Of a DNA stretch of 64,000 nucleotides, positions 24,993 through 31,910 are shown in pieces (the first letter of the stretch is position 1; the number at the start of each line of letters is the position of its first letter). The notes beneath the pieces are model-generated. The model worked only from the letters and a program-made list of their open reading frames with translations, did no database searches and was not told the DNA's origin. Source of the stretch: Actinomadura spongiicola (lineage in GTDB: Bacteria > Actinomycetota > Actinomycetes > Streptosporangiales > Streptosporangiaceae). The stretch is from NCBI RefSeq assembly GCF_003432485.1, contig NZ_QVNQ01000001.1:186001-250000 (forward strand). Direction: 5' to 3'. Both the position numbers and the translations under genes were made by a program.

Positions 24993-25373
24993 ATGCGAAA
25001 TCTGCGGCAGGTGATCGGTCGTTCGCGGGTCGTGCTGGAGTGGCGGACGTTCGCGGGCCACGACGCGGCAGTACAGCGACTGGAACTGCTCCGGGTGGCG
25101 CTGTTGCCTCTGGGGTGGCGTTGCGTCGGCTTGTACGACAAGCGGGAGTTCCGGTTCCCTGTGCCGCTGCTGTGGGTGTACGCGGGCGGAGCGGCAGATA
25201 CTGCGGGGTCCGCAGTGACCGTCCGGGCGATGCCTGGTCAGGAGTGGGGCTACTTCGAGGCTGGGGACGGACGTGACGGGTTCGTATCCCCCTGCGGGGA
25301 CGTGAAACTGGCAGCCGAGGCGCTCGATCTCCTTTTACGGCACCGCATGACCCCGTGGAGGAGATGGGCCTGA
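24993..25373 (+). CDS. Conserved hypothetical protein, RsbW-like unit
   Basis: A 126-residue protein of unknown function (MRNLRQVIGRSRVVLEWRTF..., with GYFEAGDGRDGFVSPCGDV and a C-terminal ALDLLLRHRM). The start is uncertain: ATG 24993 has GGAGG only 2 nt upstream, while GTG 24966 overlaps the ATP-binding gene. The 13-bp spacing to the upstream stop indicates one transcription unit of three genes. Confidence 0.6.
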   Translation: MRNLRQVIGRSRVVLEWRTFAGHDAAVQRLELLRVALLPLGWRCVGLYDKREFRFPVPLLWVYAGGAADTAGSAVTVRAMPGQEWGYFEAGDGRDGFVSPCGDVKLAAEALDLLLRHRMTPWRRWA

Positions 25374-25679
25374 TCGCGGTCGCTGTCGGCATTCGAGGGG
25401 CCTGGCCGTCCAGGGAGCGGCCGGGCCGGCGCACTGTGGAGGACGTCCCCGCGATGTGGCCCGCTCGGGGGGCGATGCTTGATTGGCTTGTTCGGTGAGC
25501 AACGCCCAGCGCCGCGAGTCCGCGCGTCGTTTCAACAGCACCTGCACGCGCTCGTCGGTGACCACGGCCCTAGGCCACCATGGCTACGGCGTTCGGAGGG
25601 CGGTGCGTCTGGATCGTCGAAGTAGGCGGGCCACGACCGTTTTTACCCAGCGACGCGGGCGGTTGTGGTTGTCGCCGCC
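25374..25679. other. Gap between the RsbW-like unit and dnaX
   Basis: About 306 bp in the convergent space; no supported gene, RNA or clear terminator. This should be the right boundary of the DNA inserted between dnaX and ybaB. Confidence 0.45.
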
Positions 25680-25965
25680 GGGCTAGGGCTGGGTGGTTGA
25701 GGTGTCGAACTCTCGGATGATCTGGCCGCCGAGTTCGCGTTGGAGCAGGGCCATGCCGCTGGTCTCGGCCTCGGCGCCGTCGGCGTCCGCGTCGCCCTCC
25801 GGGTCGACCTCGTCGCTCTCGTCCACCGGTTCGGGTGGCGGCGGAGGCTCGTCCGGCGGCGGAGGCGGCGGTTCCTGAGCCCGCTCGAGCCTGGACGGGC
25901 CCGACTGGACGGACGGCCGCGGCTGCGGTGCCGGGTTCGGTGCCGCCGCCGCACCGAACCCGGCG
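25680..25965. repeat. Direct repeat copy 2, native dnaX 3' end
   Basis: Second copy of the 286-bp repeat at 19068-19353, here covering the last 94 codons and the stop of dnaX. Confidence 0.9.
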
Positions 25966-28025
25966 CTAGGGCTTGAGCGGCCAGGTGGAGGTGCCGCGCC
26001 GACCACGGTCTCGATCCGCCAGTCGACCCCCATCCGTTCCTTGAAAACCTCGCGCAGGACGGCGTCACGGCCACCGTTGACGAAGCCCAGGCGGCGTCCT
26101 TCCGCGTCGAACCCGAGCGTCAGGACCCTGCCGTCCAGAGACACCGGCTGCACGCCGGACATGATGACCATCCAGGTCGCGCGGCTCTTCTGCTTCACGG
26201 CCTCGACAACGTCCGGCCAAAGCCGCTGGACGGCGGTGATGTCCACCCCACCGGACGGTGCACCTGCGCTGGTGGGGGAGCCGCCGCTGTGTGTCGCGCG
26301 GCGGTTATCCACAGATTCGTGTCTTGGTGGTGCCGCTGCGGGGCGGGGGTTGACACTGGAAGTGGGGTGGCCCCCCTGGGTGGGTGGGGGCTGCTCTCCG
26401 CCGTTGTGGATACCAGTGGAGCCTTCGGGTGGATTGCCCTGGGGTGGATTACCTCGGGGTGGGTTGCCCTGGGGTGATCCTCCATGGGGTGAGGTTCCAG
26501 GGGGCGGGCTGCTTTGGGATTGGCCGCTCCGGGGGGAAGCGCCCCCTTGGGGCGGGCCGCCTTGAGATGCGCCGCTACGGGGCACGTCCCCTTGGGACGC
26601 ACTGCCGTGAGGCCCGCCACCTTGGGGTCCGCCACCTTGAGATGCGCCTTCTTGGGAGGGGCCGCTATGGGACACGCCTCCTTGGGACGCGCCGCCTTGA
26701 GGCCCGCTCCCATGGGACGCGTCCCCCTGGGACGCGTCCCCATGAGGTGCGCTGTCTTGGGAAGGGGCACCATGCGACGGGATGCCTTGGGGTGCTGGCG
26801 GTGGGGTGGGCTGGAACGTCTGCGGGGGGAGGCCCTGGGCGCCTGCGGCGGCGGCGAAGCCACCCTGGCTGGCCTGGCGTTCCAAGTGGTCCAGGCGGGC
26901 GAAGACGGACGACTCGTCCTCGTAGGCGGCCGGGAGGAGGATGCGGGCGCAGATCAGTTCGAGCAACAGTCTCGGGGACGTGGCGCCGCGCATCTCGGTG
27001 AGGCCGGTGTGCAGCAGGTCGGCCGCGCGGGTCAGTTCGCCCGGGCCGAGCGAGGACGCCTGGCGGCGCATCTGGTCCATTTGGTCCGGCGGGACGTTCA
27101 GCAGCCCCGATTCGGCCGCCTCCGGGACGTTCGCCAGAATCACCAGGTCGCGGAAGCGTTCCAGCAGGTCGGCGGCGAACCGGCGTGGGTCCTGGCCGCT
27201 TTCGATGACCCGGTCGATCGCGGCGAAGACGGCGGCGCCGTCCCGTCCCGCGAAGGCGGCGATGACCTCGTCCAGCAGCGCAGAGTCGGTGTATCCGAGC
27301 AGCGAGACGGCGCGGGCGTAGGTGATGCCGTTCTCGTCCGAACCGGCGAGGAGCTGGTCGAGGATCGAGAGCGTGTCGCGGGCGGAACCCGCGCCCGCCC
27401 GGACGGCCAGCGGCAGCGCGGACGGCTCGTAGGGCACGTCCTCGGCCTGGAGGATCTCCTCGACGAGTTCCTGCAGGACGCCCGGCGGGATCAACCGGAA
27501 CGGGTAGTGGTGGGTGCGCGACCTGATGGTGCCGATGACCTTCTCGGGCTCGGTGGTCGCGAACACGAACTTCAGGTGCGGCGGAGGCTCCTCGACAAGC
27601 TTCAGCAGCGCGTTGAAGCCGCCGCTGGTGACCATGTGCGCCTCGTCGATGATGTACACCTTGAAGCGCGCCGAGACCGGGGTGAAGAAGGCTCGTTCTC
27701 GCAGGTCACGGGCGTCGTCGACACCGCCGTGGGACGCGGCGTCGATCTCGATCACGTCGATGTGGCCGAGCCCGCCCGGGCCGAGAGCCACACATGACTC
27801 ACACTTGCCGCACGGGTCGGGGGTCGGCCCCTGTTCGCAGTTCAGCGAACGGGCGAGGATACGGGCGCTGGACGTCTTGCCGCAGCCACGCGGACCGCTG
27901 AACAGGTACGCGTGGTTGATCCGACCGTTGCGCAGCGCCTGCTGGAGGGGCTCGGCGACGTGCTCCTGCCCTTTCAGCTCGGCGAACGTCGCTGGCCGGT
28001 ACTTGCGGTACAGAGCCAGACTCAT
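25683..28025 (-). CDS. dnaX: DNA polymerase III subunit gamma/tau
   Basis: This 780-residue clamp-loader ATPase has Walker A GPRGCGKT (44-51), zinc cysteines C63, C72, C75, C78, Walker B with DEAHMV (about 123), the sensor/lid region ATTEPEKVIGTIRSR and the collar (to about residue 370). A 130-residue Gly/Gln/Ser/Pro linker of pentapeptide-like repeats (about 412-538) is followed by a conserved tau-type domain (VQRLWPDVVEAVKQKSRATW) and a Pro/acidic tail. It loads the sliding clamp and couples polymerase cores. The SRP RNA lies just upstream, as in other actinomycetes. The next gene downstream should be ybaB, but about 9.7 kb of other DNA intervenes. The last 94 codons are duplicated. Confidence 0.96.
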   Translation of the reverse strand: MSLALYRKYRPATFAELKGQEHVAEPLQQALRNGRINHAYLFSGPRGCGKTSSARILARSLNCEQGPTPDPCGKCESCVALGPGGLGHIDVIEIDAASHGGVDDARDLRERAFFTPVSARFKVYIIDEAHMVTSGGFNALLKLVEEPPPHLKFVFATTEPEKVIGTIRSRTHHYPFRLIPPGVLQELVEEILQAEDVPYEPSALPLAVRAGAGSARDTLSILDQLLAGSDENGITYARAVSLLGYTDSALLDEVIAAFAGRDGAAVFAAIDRVIESGQDPRRFAADLLERFRDLVILANVPEAAESGLLNVPPDQMDQMRRQASSLGPGELTRAADLLHTGLTEMRGATSPRLLLELICARILLPAAYEDESSVFARLDHLERQASQGGFAAAAGAQGLPPQTFQPTPPPAPQGIPSHGAPSQDSAPHGDASQGDASHGSGPQGGASQGGVSHSGPSQEGASQGGGPQGGGPHGSASQGDVPRSGASQGGPPQGGASPRSGQSQSSPPPGTSPHGGSPQGNPPRGNPPQGNPPEGSTGIHNGGEQPPPTQGGHPTSSVNPRPAAAPPRHESVDNRRATHSGGSPTSAGAPSGGVDITAVQRLWPDVVEAVKQKSRATWMVIMSGVQPVSLDGRVLTLGFDAEGRRLGFVNGGRDAVLREVFKERMGVDWRIETVVGAAPPPGRSSPSAGFGAAAAPNPAPQPRPSVQSGPSRLERAQEPPPPPPDEPPPPPEPVDESDEVDPEGDADADGAEAETSGMALLQRELGGQIIREFDTSTTQP
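26410..26790. repeat. 15-bp-period minisatellite in dnaX
   Basis: Repeats of about 15 bp built on CCTTGGGAYGCG-like units run through the linker of DnaX, giving pentapeptides such as ASQGG and GPQGG. Reading frame is kept throughout, so length changes would come in units of 5 residues. Confidence 0.8.
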
Positions 28026-28082
28026 CGGGGGCCGCCCTCCTCGGGAAGCAGAGCGTCGAAGTGCGGTGCGCCGTCAAACCAA

Positions 28083-28173
28083 GGGACCCCCCGCACACCC
28101 GCCAGAGCCTGCTTATCCTTGCTGCCTTCCGGCCCTGGGGAGGTTCACAGGGTGACGCCGTGCGAGGGGTCCA
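28083..28173 (-). ncRNA. ffs: Signal recognition particle RNA (small, 4.5S type)
   Basis: Minus-strand transcript with complementary ends (GGACCCC near 28172 and GGGGGGTCC near 28084). Its apical domain IV reads CAGGGCCGGAAGGCAGCAAG, containing the GGAA tetraloop and the conserved AGCA internal loop that binds Ffh. It lies directly upstream of dnaX, the usual actinomycete position. The ends are estimated from pairing and could be a few bases off. Confidence 0.88.
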
Positions 28174-28221
28174 CCTCAGTCTATGGCATCCCCCGCCCAG
28201 GATTGCCACGCTTCACGCGCG

Positions 28222-28227
28222 TAGTCT
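28222..28227 (+). promoter_or_regulatory. -10 element of a probable leaderless gene
   Basis: TAGTCT ends 7 nt before the ATG of the DUF952 gene at 28235, which places transcription start at or next to the start codon. No Shine-Dalgarno is present. No clear -35 was found. Confidence 0.5.
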
Positions 28228-28234
28228 CCGCCGC

Positions 28235-28579
28235 ATGCCTCCCTCGACACGCGACACGCTCCTGCACATCGCCGAACGGTCCTACTGGGAGGCCGCTCAG
28301 GACACGGGACGGCCATACAGGATGTCCACCCTGGGTAGAACGCTCGACGACGAGGGCTTCATTCACTGCTCGTCCGATATGACCCAGGTGGACGGCGTCC
28401 TGGACCGGTTCTACAGCGCCGTCCCCCGCTCAGACCTGGTCCTGTTGGTCATCGACGTGTCCCGGCTGGACGCCCCCGTCCGCTATGAGCCGGTCGGGGA
28501 CGAGGTCTTCCCCCACGTCTACGGACCGATCCCCGTGGCCTCCGTAATTGATGTCAGGTCACTGCCCCAGAACCGGTAA
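28235..28579 (+). CDS. DUF952 family protein
   Basis: This 114-residue protein matches DUF952: LLHIAERSYWEAAQDTGRPY, DEGFIHCSSDMTQVDGVLDRF, LVLLVIDVSRLDAPVRYE and FPHVYGPIPVASV. The conserved HCS and HVYG residues suggest an enzyme-like pocket (the family resembles glutathione S-transferase-like or phosphoribosyl-handling folds), but function is unknown. It starts at 28235 and appears leaderless. It ends 10 bp before tRNA-Ser. Confidence 0.85.
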   Translation: MPPSTRDTLLHIAERSYWEAAQDTGRPYRMSTLGRTLDDEGFIHCSSDMTQVDGVLDRFYSAVPRSDLVLLVIDVSRLDAPVRYEPVGDEVFPHVYGPIPVASVIDVRSLPQNR

Positions 28580-28589
28580 GCTGCCCCGT

Positions 28590-28674
28590 GGAGGATTCGC
28601 CTAGTGGCCTAGGGCGCACGCTTGGAAAGCGTGTTGGGGGCAACCCCTCAGGAGTTCGAATCTCCTATCCTCCG
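28590..28674 (+). tRNA. tRNA-Ser(GGA)
   Basis: The acceptor arms GGAGGAT (28590-28596) and ATCCTCC (28667-28673) pair, with discriminator G at 28674. The anticodon loop is CTTGGAAAG, giving GGA, and there is a long variable arm (GTTGGGGGCAACCCCTCA region). The T loop is TTCGAAT. No CCA is encoded. About 85 nt. A terminator hairpin follows at 28707-28736. Confidence 0.95.
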
Positions 28675-28706
28675 CCCTTGAACAACCGCCTGACCAGGTA
28701 AGACGC

Positions 28707-28736
28707 CCGGCCGGTACTCGAACGAGCACCGGCCGG
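28707..28736. terminator. Hairpin after tRNA-Ser(GGA)
   Basis: CCGGCCGGT and ACCGGCCGG, plus inner CTCG/CGAG, form a stem around a 2-nt loop, 33 bp after the tRNA. Confidence 0.75.
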
Positions 28737-28889
28737 CGGACTGTCGGGTGTCCGCGCCCGCACCCAGAACTGTGCCCCACCACCGCAGCCGGCATGACTC
28801 CCCGTGCGAGCAGCAGGGCGGCAAGCCCCGCCTGCACCGCGAACAAGGCGGGCTGAGCCTGCACTGTGTCCTCCAGGGCGGCACCCGAC

Positions 28890-29060
28890 GCCGGGATCGT
28901 CCGGGACGGTCTCCTGCCTCTCCTAGTTGAGGAGGACTTCGGCGTCGTGGTTGACACCAACCTGACCGGTGTCTTCCGCGCCACGCAGCGCGCCATGCGC
29001 GGAATGGTGCGAAAGCGCCGGGGCCGCATCGTCATCGTCTCGTCGACAGCTGGGCTCAGC
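28890..29060 (+). pseudogene. fabG-type SDR fragment, middle part
   Basis: The plus frame reads AGIVRDGLLPLLVEED, VVDTNLTGVFRATQRAMRGM and RGRIVIVSSTAGLS, which is the central part of a FabG/MabA-type ketoacyl reductase from the NAG motif to the catalytic Ser. The N-terminal Rossmann part is missing here, but it occurs inverted in the adjacent 29062-29289. The C-terminal third, with YxxxK, is absent. Confidence 0.75.
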
Positions 29061-29061
29061 G

Positions 29062-29289
29062 GCGGTTGGCGACCAGGACCTCGACCGGCCCCAGCTCAGC
29101 CTCGATGTCCCGGTACGCGGCGTCCACCTGGCGTGTGTCGGTCACATCGCACTTCACGGAAAAGAACGGCCCGCCCGGCGCAGTGCCCCTGAACGTCACC
29201 GCGACCCTGTCGCCCTACGCAGCGAACCGACACGCGACGGCGAGGCCGATTCCACGGTTGCCGCCGGTCACCAGCACCACTCGCGACAT
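29062..29289 (-). pseudogene. fabG-type SDR fragment, inverted N-terminal part
   Basis: The minus frame from ATG 29289 reads SRVVLVTGGNRGIGLAVACR (coenzyme motif TGGNRGIG), an in-frame TAG, then CDVTDTRQVDAAYRDIEAEL and GPVEVLVANR. Its end would join smoothly to the AGIVRDG start of the plus-strand fragment at 28890. Together they make an N-terminal two thirds of FabG broken by an inversion and by one stop. Confidence 0.75.
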
Positions 29290-29308
29290 GACGTGGAAAC
29301 ACTTCCTC

Positions 29309-30004
29309 TCACTGTTGCCCGCCGGTGTTCGCCAATTCGATCAGTCCGAAGAACTCGAAGTGGTTGAGGAAGTTTGCCAGGAGGATGAACCCCACGATCC
29401 CGGTGATCCAGAGCGTGGTCTCCCGGCCACCTTCCAGGATCTTGTGCCGTGCGCGCTCCAGCCGCGGCTGGATCCGCTCGCCGAACAACCGGTGGGCGGC
29501 CAGCATGAGGACGGGCGGGACGATCATGATCAGGTTGTAGGCCACCAGCACCGGCAGCCACTGGCTCATGGGCAGACTCGAGGAGCCGATCATGCCGATG
29601 GCCCCGATGTAGGGAAACGCCGTGCTGAATTCCACCAGCGAAATCCCCAGACCGAGGCCGAAGATGGTCGTGTGGTTCAGCGACCTCGGCGTACGGTCCC
29701 TCACCTTTCTGCCGCCAGGTGGAAAGAAGCTGATGTAGAGCAGTACCCCTCCCACGATCCCTGACAGCACATAGGCGGACGATCCGCTGAACAATGAGTC
29801 GAACCGCGTCGTCAGGGCATCCAACCCAAGGATGAGCGCCAGACCGACCGAGAAGTAGGCAGCGAATATCCCCGAAATATAGGTAAGAACCGACGACGTC
29901 GGTCTCCGCACGGACAACAGCAGATAGATGGTGACAGCGAATGCGGAAGGGTTAATGCTGTCAACCAACGCGAGTCCAAAGACACTTGCGAACAACCCGA
30001 GCAC
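29309..30004 (-). CDS. Multi-pass membrane protein, LysE/CcdA-like superfamily
   Basis: This 231-residue protein has about six or seven membrane helices, with a first helix FASVFGLALVDSINPSAFAV whose DSxNPS motif recalls the LysE/CcdA/GAP transporter superfamily. A cytoplasmic loop (FPPGGRKVRDRTP) lies mid-protein. The GTG at 30004 has GGAG 5 nt upstream. Upstream in-frame sequence is the reverse frame of a gene fragment and is excluded. Substrate unknown. It is the only intact gene in a stretch of broken genes after tRNA-Ser. Confidence 0.72.
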   Translation of the reverse strand: MLGLFASVFGLALVDSINPSAFAVTIYLLLSVRRPTSSVLTYISGIFAAYFSVGLALILGLDALTTRFDSLFSGSSAYVLSGIVGGVLLYISFFPPGGRKVRDRTPRSLNHTTIFGLGLGISLVEFSTAFPYIGAIGMIGSSSLPMSQWLPVLVAYNLIMIVPPVLMLAAHRLFGERIQPRLERARHKILEGGRETTLWITGIVGFILLANFLNHFEFFGLIELANTGGQQ

Positions 30005-30137
30005 ACATACTCCGTTCGTAGGCTCACGATCAGGAAGGAGCGTCGCGGCCTTGAGGCGGGTCCTCCCCCTTTCGCCGAGCAGCGCAGCGAGACGACGGCC
30101 GGCGAGGTCCTCGGCCGCCCGGCGTGGGCTGACCTCC

Positions 30138-30606
30138 CTATTCGCCGCGTCTGATGGCATGCGCCGCCAGTTCGCAGAGCCTCGTCCGGATACGCCCGAA
30201 GGCGGCGTCGGCAGTGGGCTCGATGTCCCCGAAGAGGGTCCACCACCACCAGCGGTTGGCCCCGCTGTTGGCCACGAAGTCTGGGATGACGACCACGCCC
30301 CGGGACAGCAGCCTGCGTTCTGCTTCGGGCGTGACCGAGGCGTTGGCCCCCTCGACAAGTAAGCGGGCCGTCACGCGCGTTGTTGTCCTCGTTAACGGCG
30401 TAGGAGGTCGCCGCAGTGACCAGGACATCCACCGGGACGTCCAGCCACGCCTCCCGGGACAACTCCACGTCTCCCGGGCCCAGCGCGAAGCGAGCCATGA
30501 CTCCGGACGCGGACCTGTCGCGGAGAAGCCGCCGCACGTTGAGCCCGGCGGAGTTGAAGACCAGGCCCCGCTCATCTGCGACGCCCACCACCTGGACGCC
30601 CTCGGC
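30138..30606 (-). pseudogene. Glu/Leu/Phe/Val dehydrogenase C-terminal fragment, frameshifted
   Basis: The stretch first reads [20 protein letters not shown] and [20 protein letters not shown]. After a one-base shift near 30370 it continues [20 protein letters not shown] and [18 protein letters not shown]. These match the NAD-binding domain of the glutamate dehydrogenase family, including the VEGAN and IPDFxANSG motifs. The catalytic N-terminal domain is absent. It is fused upstream to a NERD fragment. Confidence 0.75.
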
Positions 30607-30861
30607 GGACAGGTGTTGCATTTCTGCGATGGCCGACGTCAGGACTACTTCACGGCGCAGCAGACCGCCCCGGGCCCACCTGAGGTCGCCGTCCTCCAAC
30701 ATCTTCTTGGACGTTCGCCGGGACGACCATCTCTTGGAGTCGACGACGACCACGTGGCCGTTCGGCGTGATGACCAGGTGGGGAAGGTCGGCGTGGAACC
30801 CGGGTATCGCGCGGTCGTGCAGGGCGACGAACCCGCGCGTTTCCAACTGTCGGAGCATCCG
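30607..30861 (-). pseudogene. NERD-domain fragment joined to the dehydrogenase fragment
   Basis: Reads RGFVALHDRAIPGFHADLPH, LVITPNGHVVVVDSKRW and [16 protein letters not shown], the nuclease-related NERD core including the D/K motif (VVVDSKRW). NERD proteins are proposed nucleases. Both ends are missing and the frame runs directly into dehydrogenase sequence at about 30606, a chimeric junction. Confidence 0.65.
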
Positions 30862-30934
30862 CGCGGACTCACGTTCGGGGGCGCCCCTATGGCCGCCACC
30901 TGCGCGGTTGGTCGCCGCGCGCATGGATCTCCGG

Positions 30935-31891
30935 TCAGTCCACGGGGAAGTCGTCTGGTTTGCCACGGGTGGTGACGCTGTTGCCGCCGCTGCCCGGACT
31001 GATGATGTACCTCCAGTTCTGCCAGCGGATATAGCCGCCGCTGATCGTGGTGGAGAAGGTGGTGTCGTCCACGCTCTGCTGGACGTCGCAGTCTCGGGAG
31101 AAGCGTTTGGCCTTGGTGTCCCAGTCGCTGCCCGTGGTGTACATGATCCGGTAGGTCCCGTCGGCGATGTCCTTGATCGTCGTCTTTCCCTTCCTGCGCA
31201 CGTAGACCGTGAACACGGCCTTGCCGCTGCGGGTCAGGCTGACGACGGCGTCGCGCTCGCCGTTGTTCTCGACGATCAGGTCGCCTCTGCCGCCGCGGGC
31301 TCCCTTCTTCAGGAGGCGGCCGTTCGGTTCGCGATGCTCGGTCCGCGGGCCCGGGTCGGCGATGGTGGCAGGGAAGGCGTGGCCGCCCGGGGCCGCTTGC
31401 AGTCGGGCGGCGGCCTCACGCAGCAACCGGGCTCCGGTCGCCGAACCCACGCGATGCTGGACGGCGGGAACAGTGCACAGTCGTTGCCCCTGAACGTCCT
31501 GGTCGATGCCGTCCATGTCCCGGCTGAACTGGAACAGGGCGACGACGAGTTGGGAATGCGCGGTGCGGGCGTCCTTCGGCGGGGTGAGGTCGTTCAGGGC
31601 TTGTTTGGTCCGGTCGGCGGCGTTGCGTGCTTCGCTGAGGCGTGCGGAGACATCGGAGTACTTCACCGCTCCCCCGATCACCTGGAGCGCGTTGCTGAGC
31701 GACTGCGCCGACTCGGTGAGTTTGCGCGTGTAGGCGTCGGTCGAGAGCGGGTCGCTGGCGTCCACCAGTTTCAGCCCGCCGGGGCCTGAATCGACGGCGC
31801 AGGACGTCACCGTCAGCACCGCGCCCGCGGCCACCGTTAACCGCCGGAGCAGTGCGCGACGATCCGCGCGGCATTGTTTCTGAGGGGTCAT
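30935..31891 (-). CDS. Putative lipoprotein linked to the WD40 protein
   Basis: The 318-residue precursor has a twin-Arg-like basic N-terminus and lipobox LTVTSC (Cys at about residue 31). A helical middle follows (STDAYTRKLTESAQSLSNAL, SEARNAADRTKQALNDLTPP), then a beta-rich C-terminus (GDLIVENNGERDAVVSLTRS, KAVFTVYVRRKGKTTIKDI). Function unknown. It begins 20 bp after the WD40 gene and is therefore in one operon with it. The C-terminal beta domain could bind a ligand or wall polymer; this is a guess. Confidence 0.72.
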   Translation of the reverse strand: MTPQKQCRADRRALLRRLTVAAGAVLTVTSCAVDSGPGGLKLVDASDPLSTDAYTRKLTESAQSLSNALQVIGGAVKYSDVSARLSEARNAADRTKQALNDLTPPKDARTAHSQLVVALFQFSRDMDGIDQDVQGQRLCTVPAVQHRVGSATGARLLREAAARLQAAPGGHAFPATIADPGPRTEHREPNGRLLKKGARGGRGDLIVENNGERDAVVSLTRSGKAVFTVYVRRKGKTTIKDIADGTYRIMYTTGSDWDTKAKRFSRDCDVQQSVDDTTFSTTISGGYIRWQNWRYIISPGSGGNSVTTRGKPDDFPVD

Positions 31892-31910
31892 GAAAGATCC
31901 TGCCCTGGTG

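Noticed and set aside
15932..25679. Complete prophage or integrative element between dnaX and ybaB
   Set aside because: No integrase, transposase, capsid or relaxase gene is present.
26410..26790. CRISPR-like array from the 15-bp repeats in dnaX
   Set aside because: No spacers; the repeats are contiguous, in frame and encode a protein linker.
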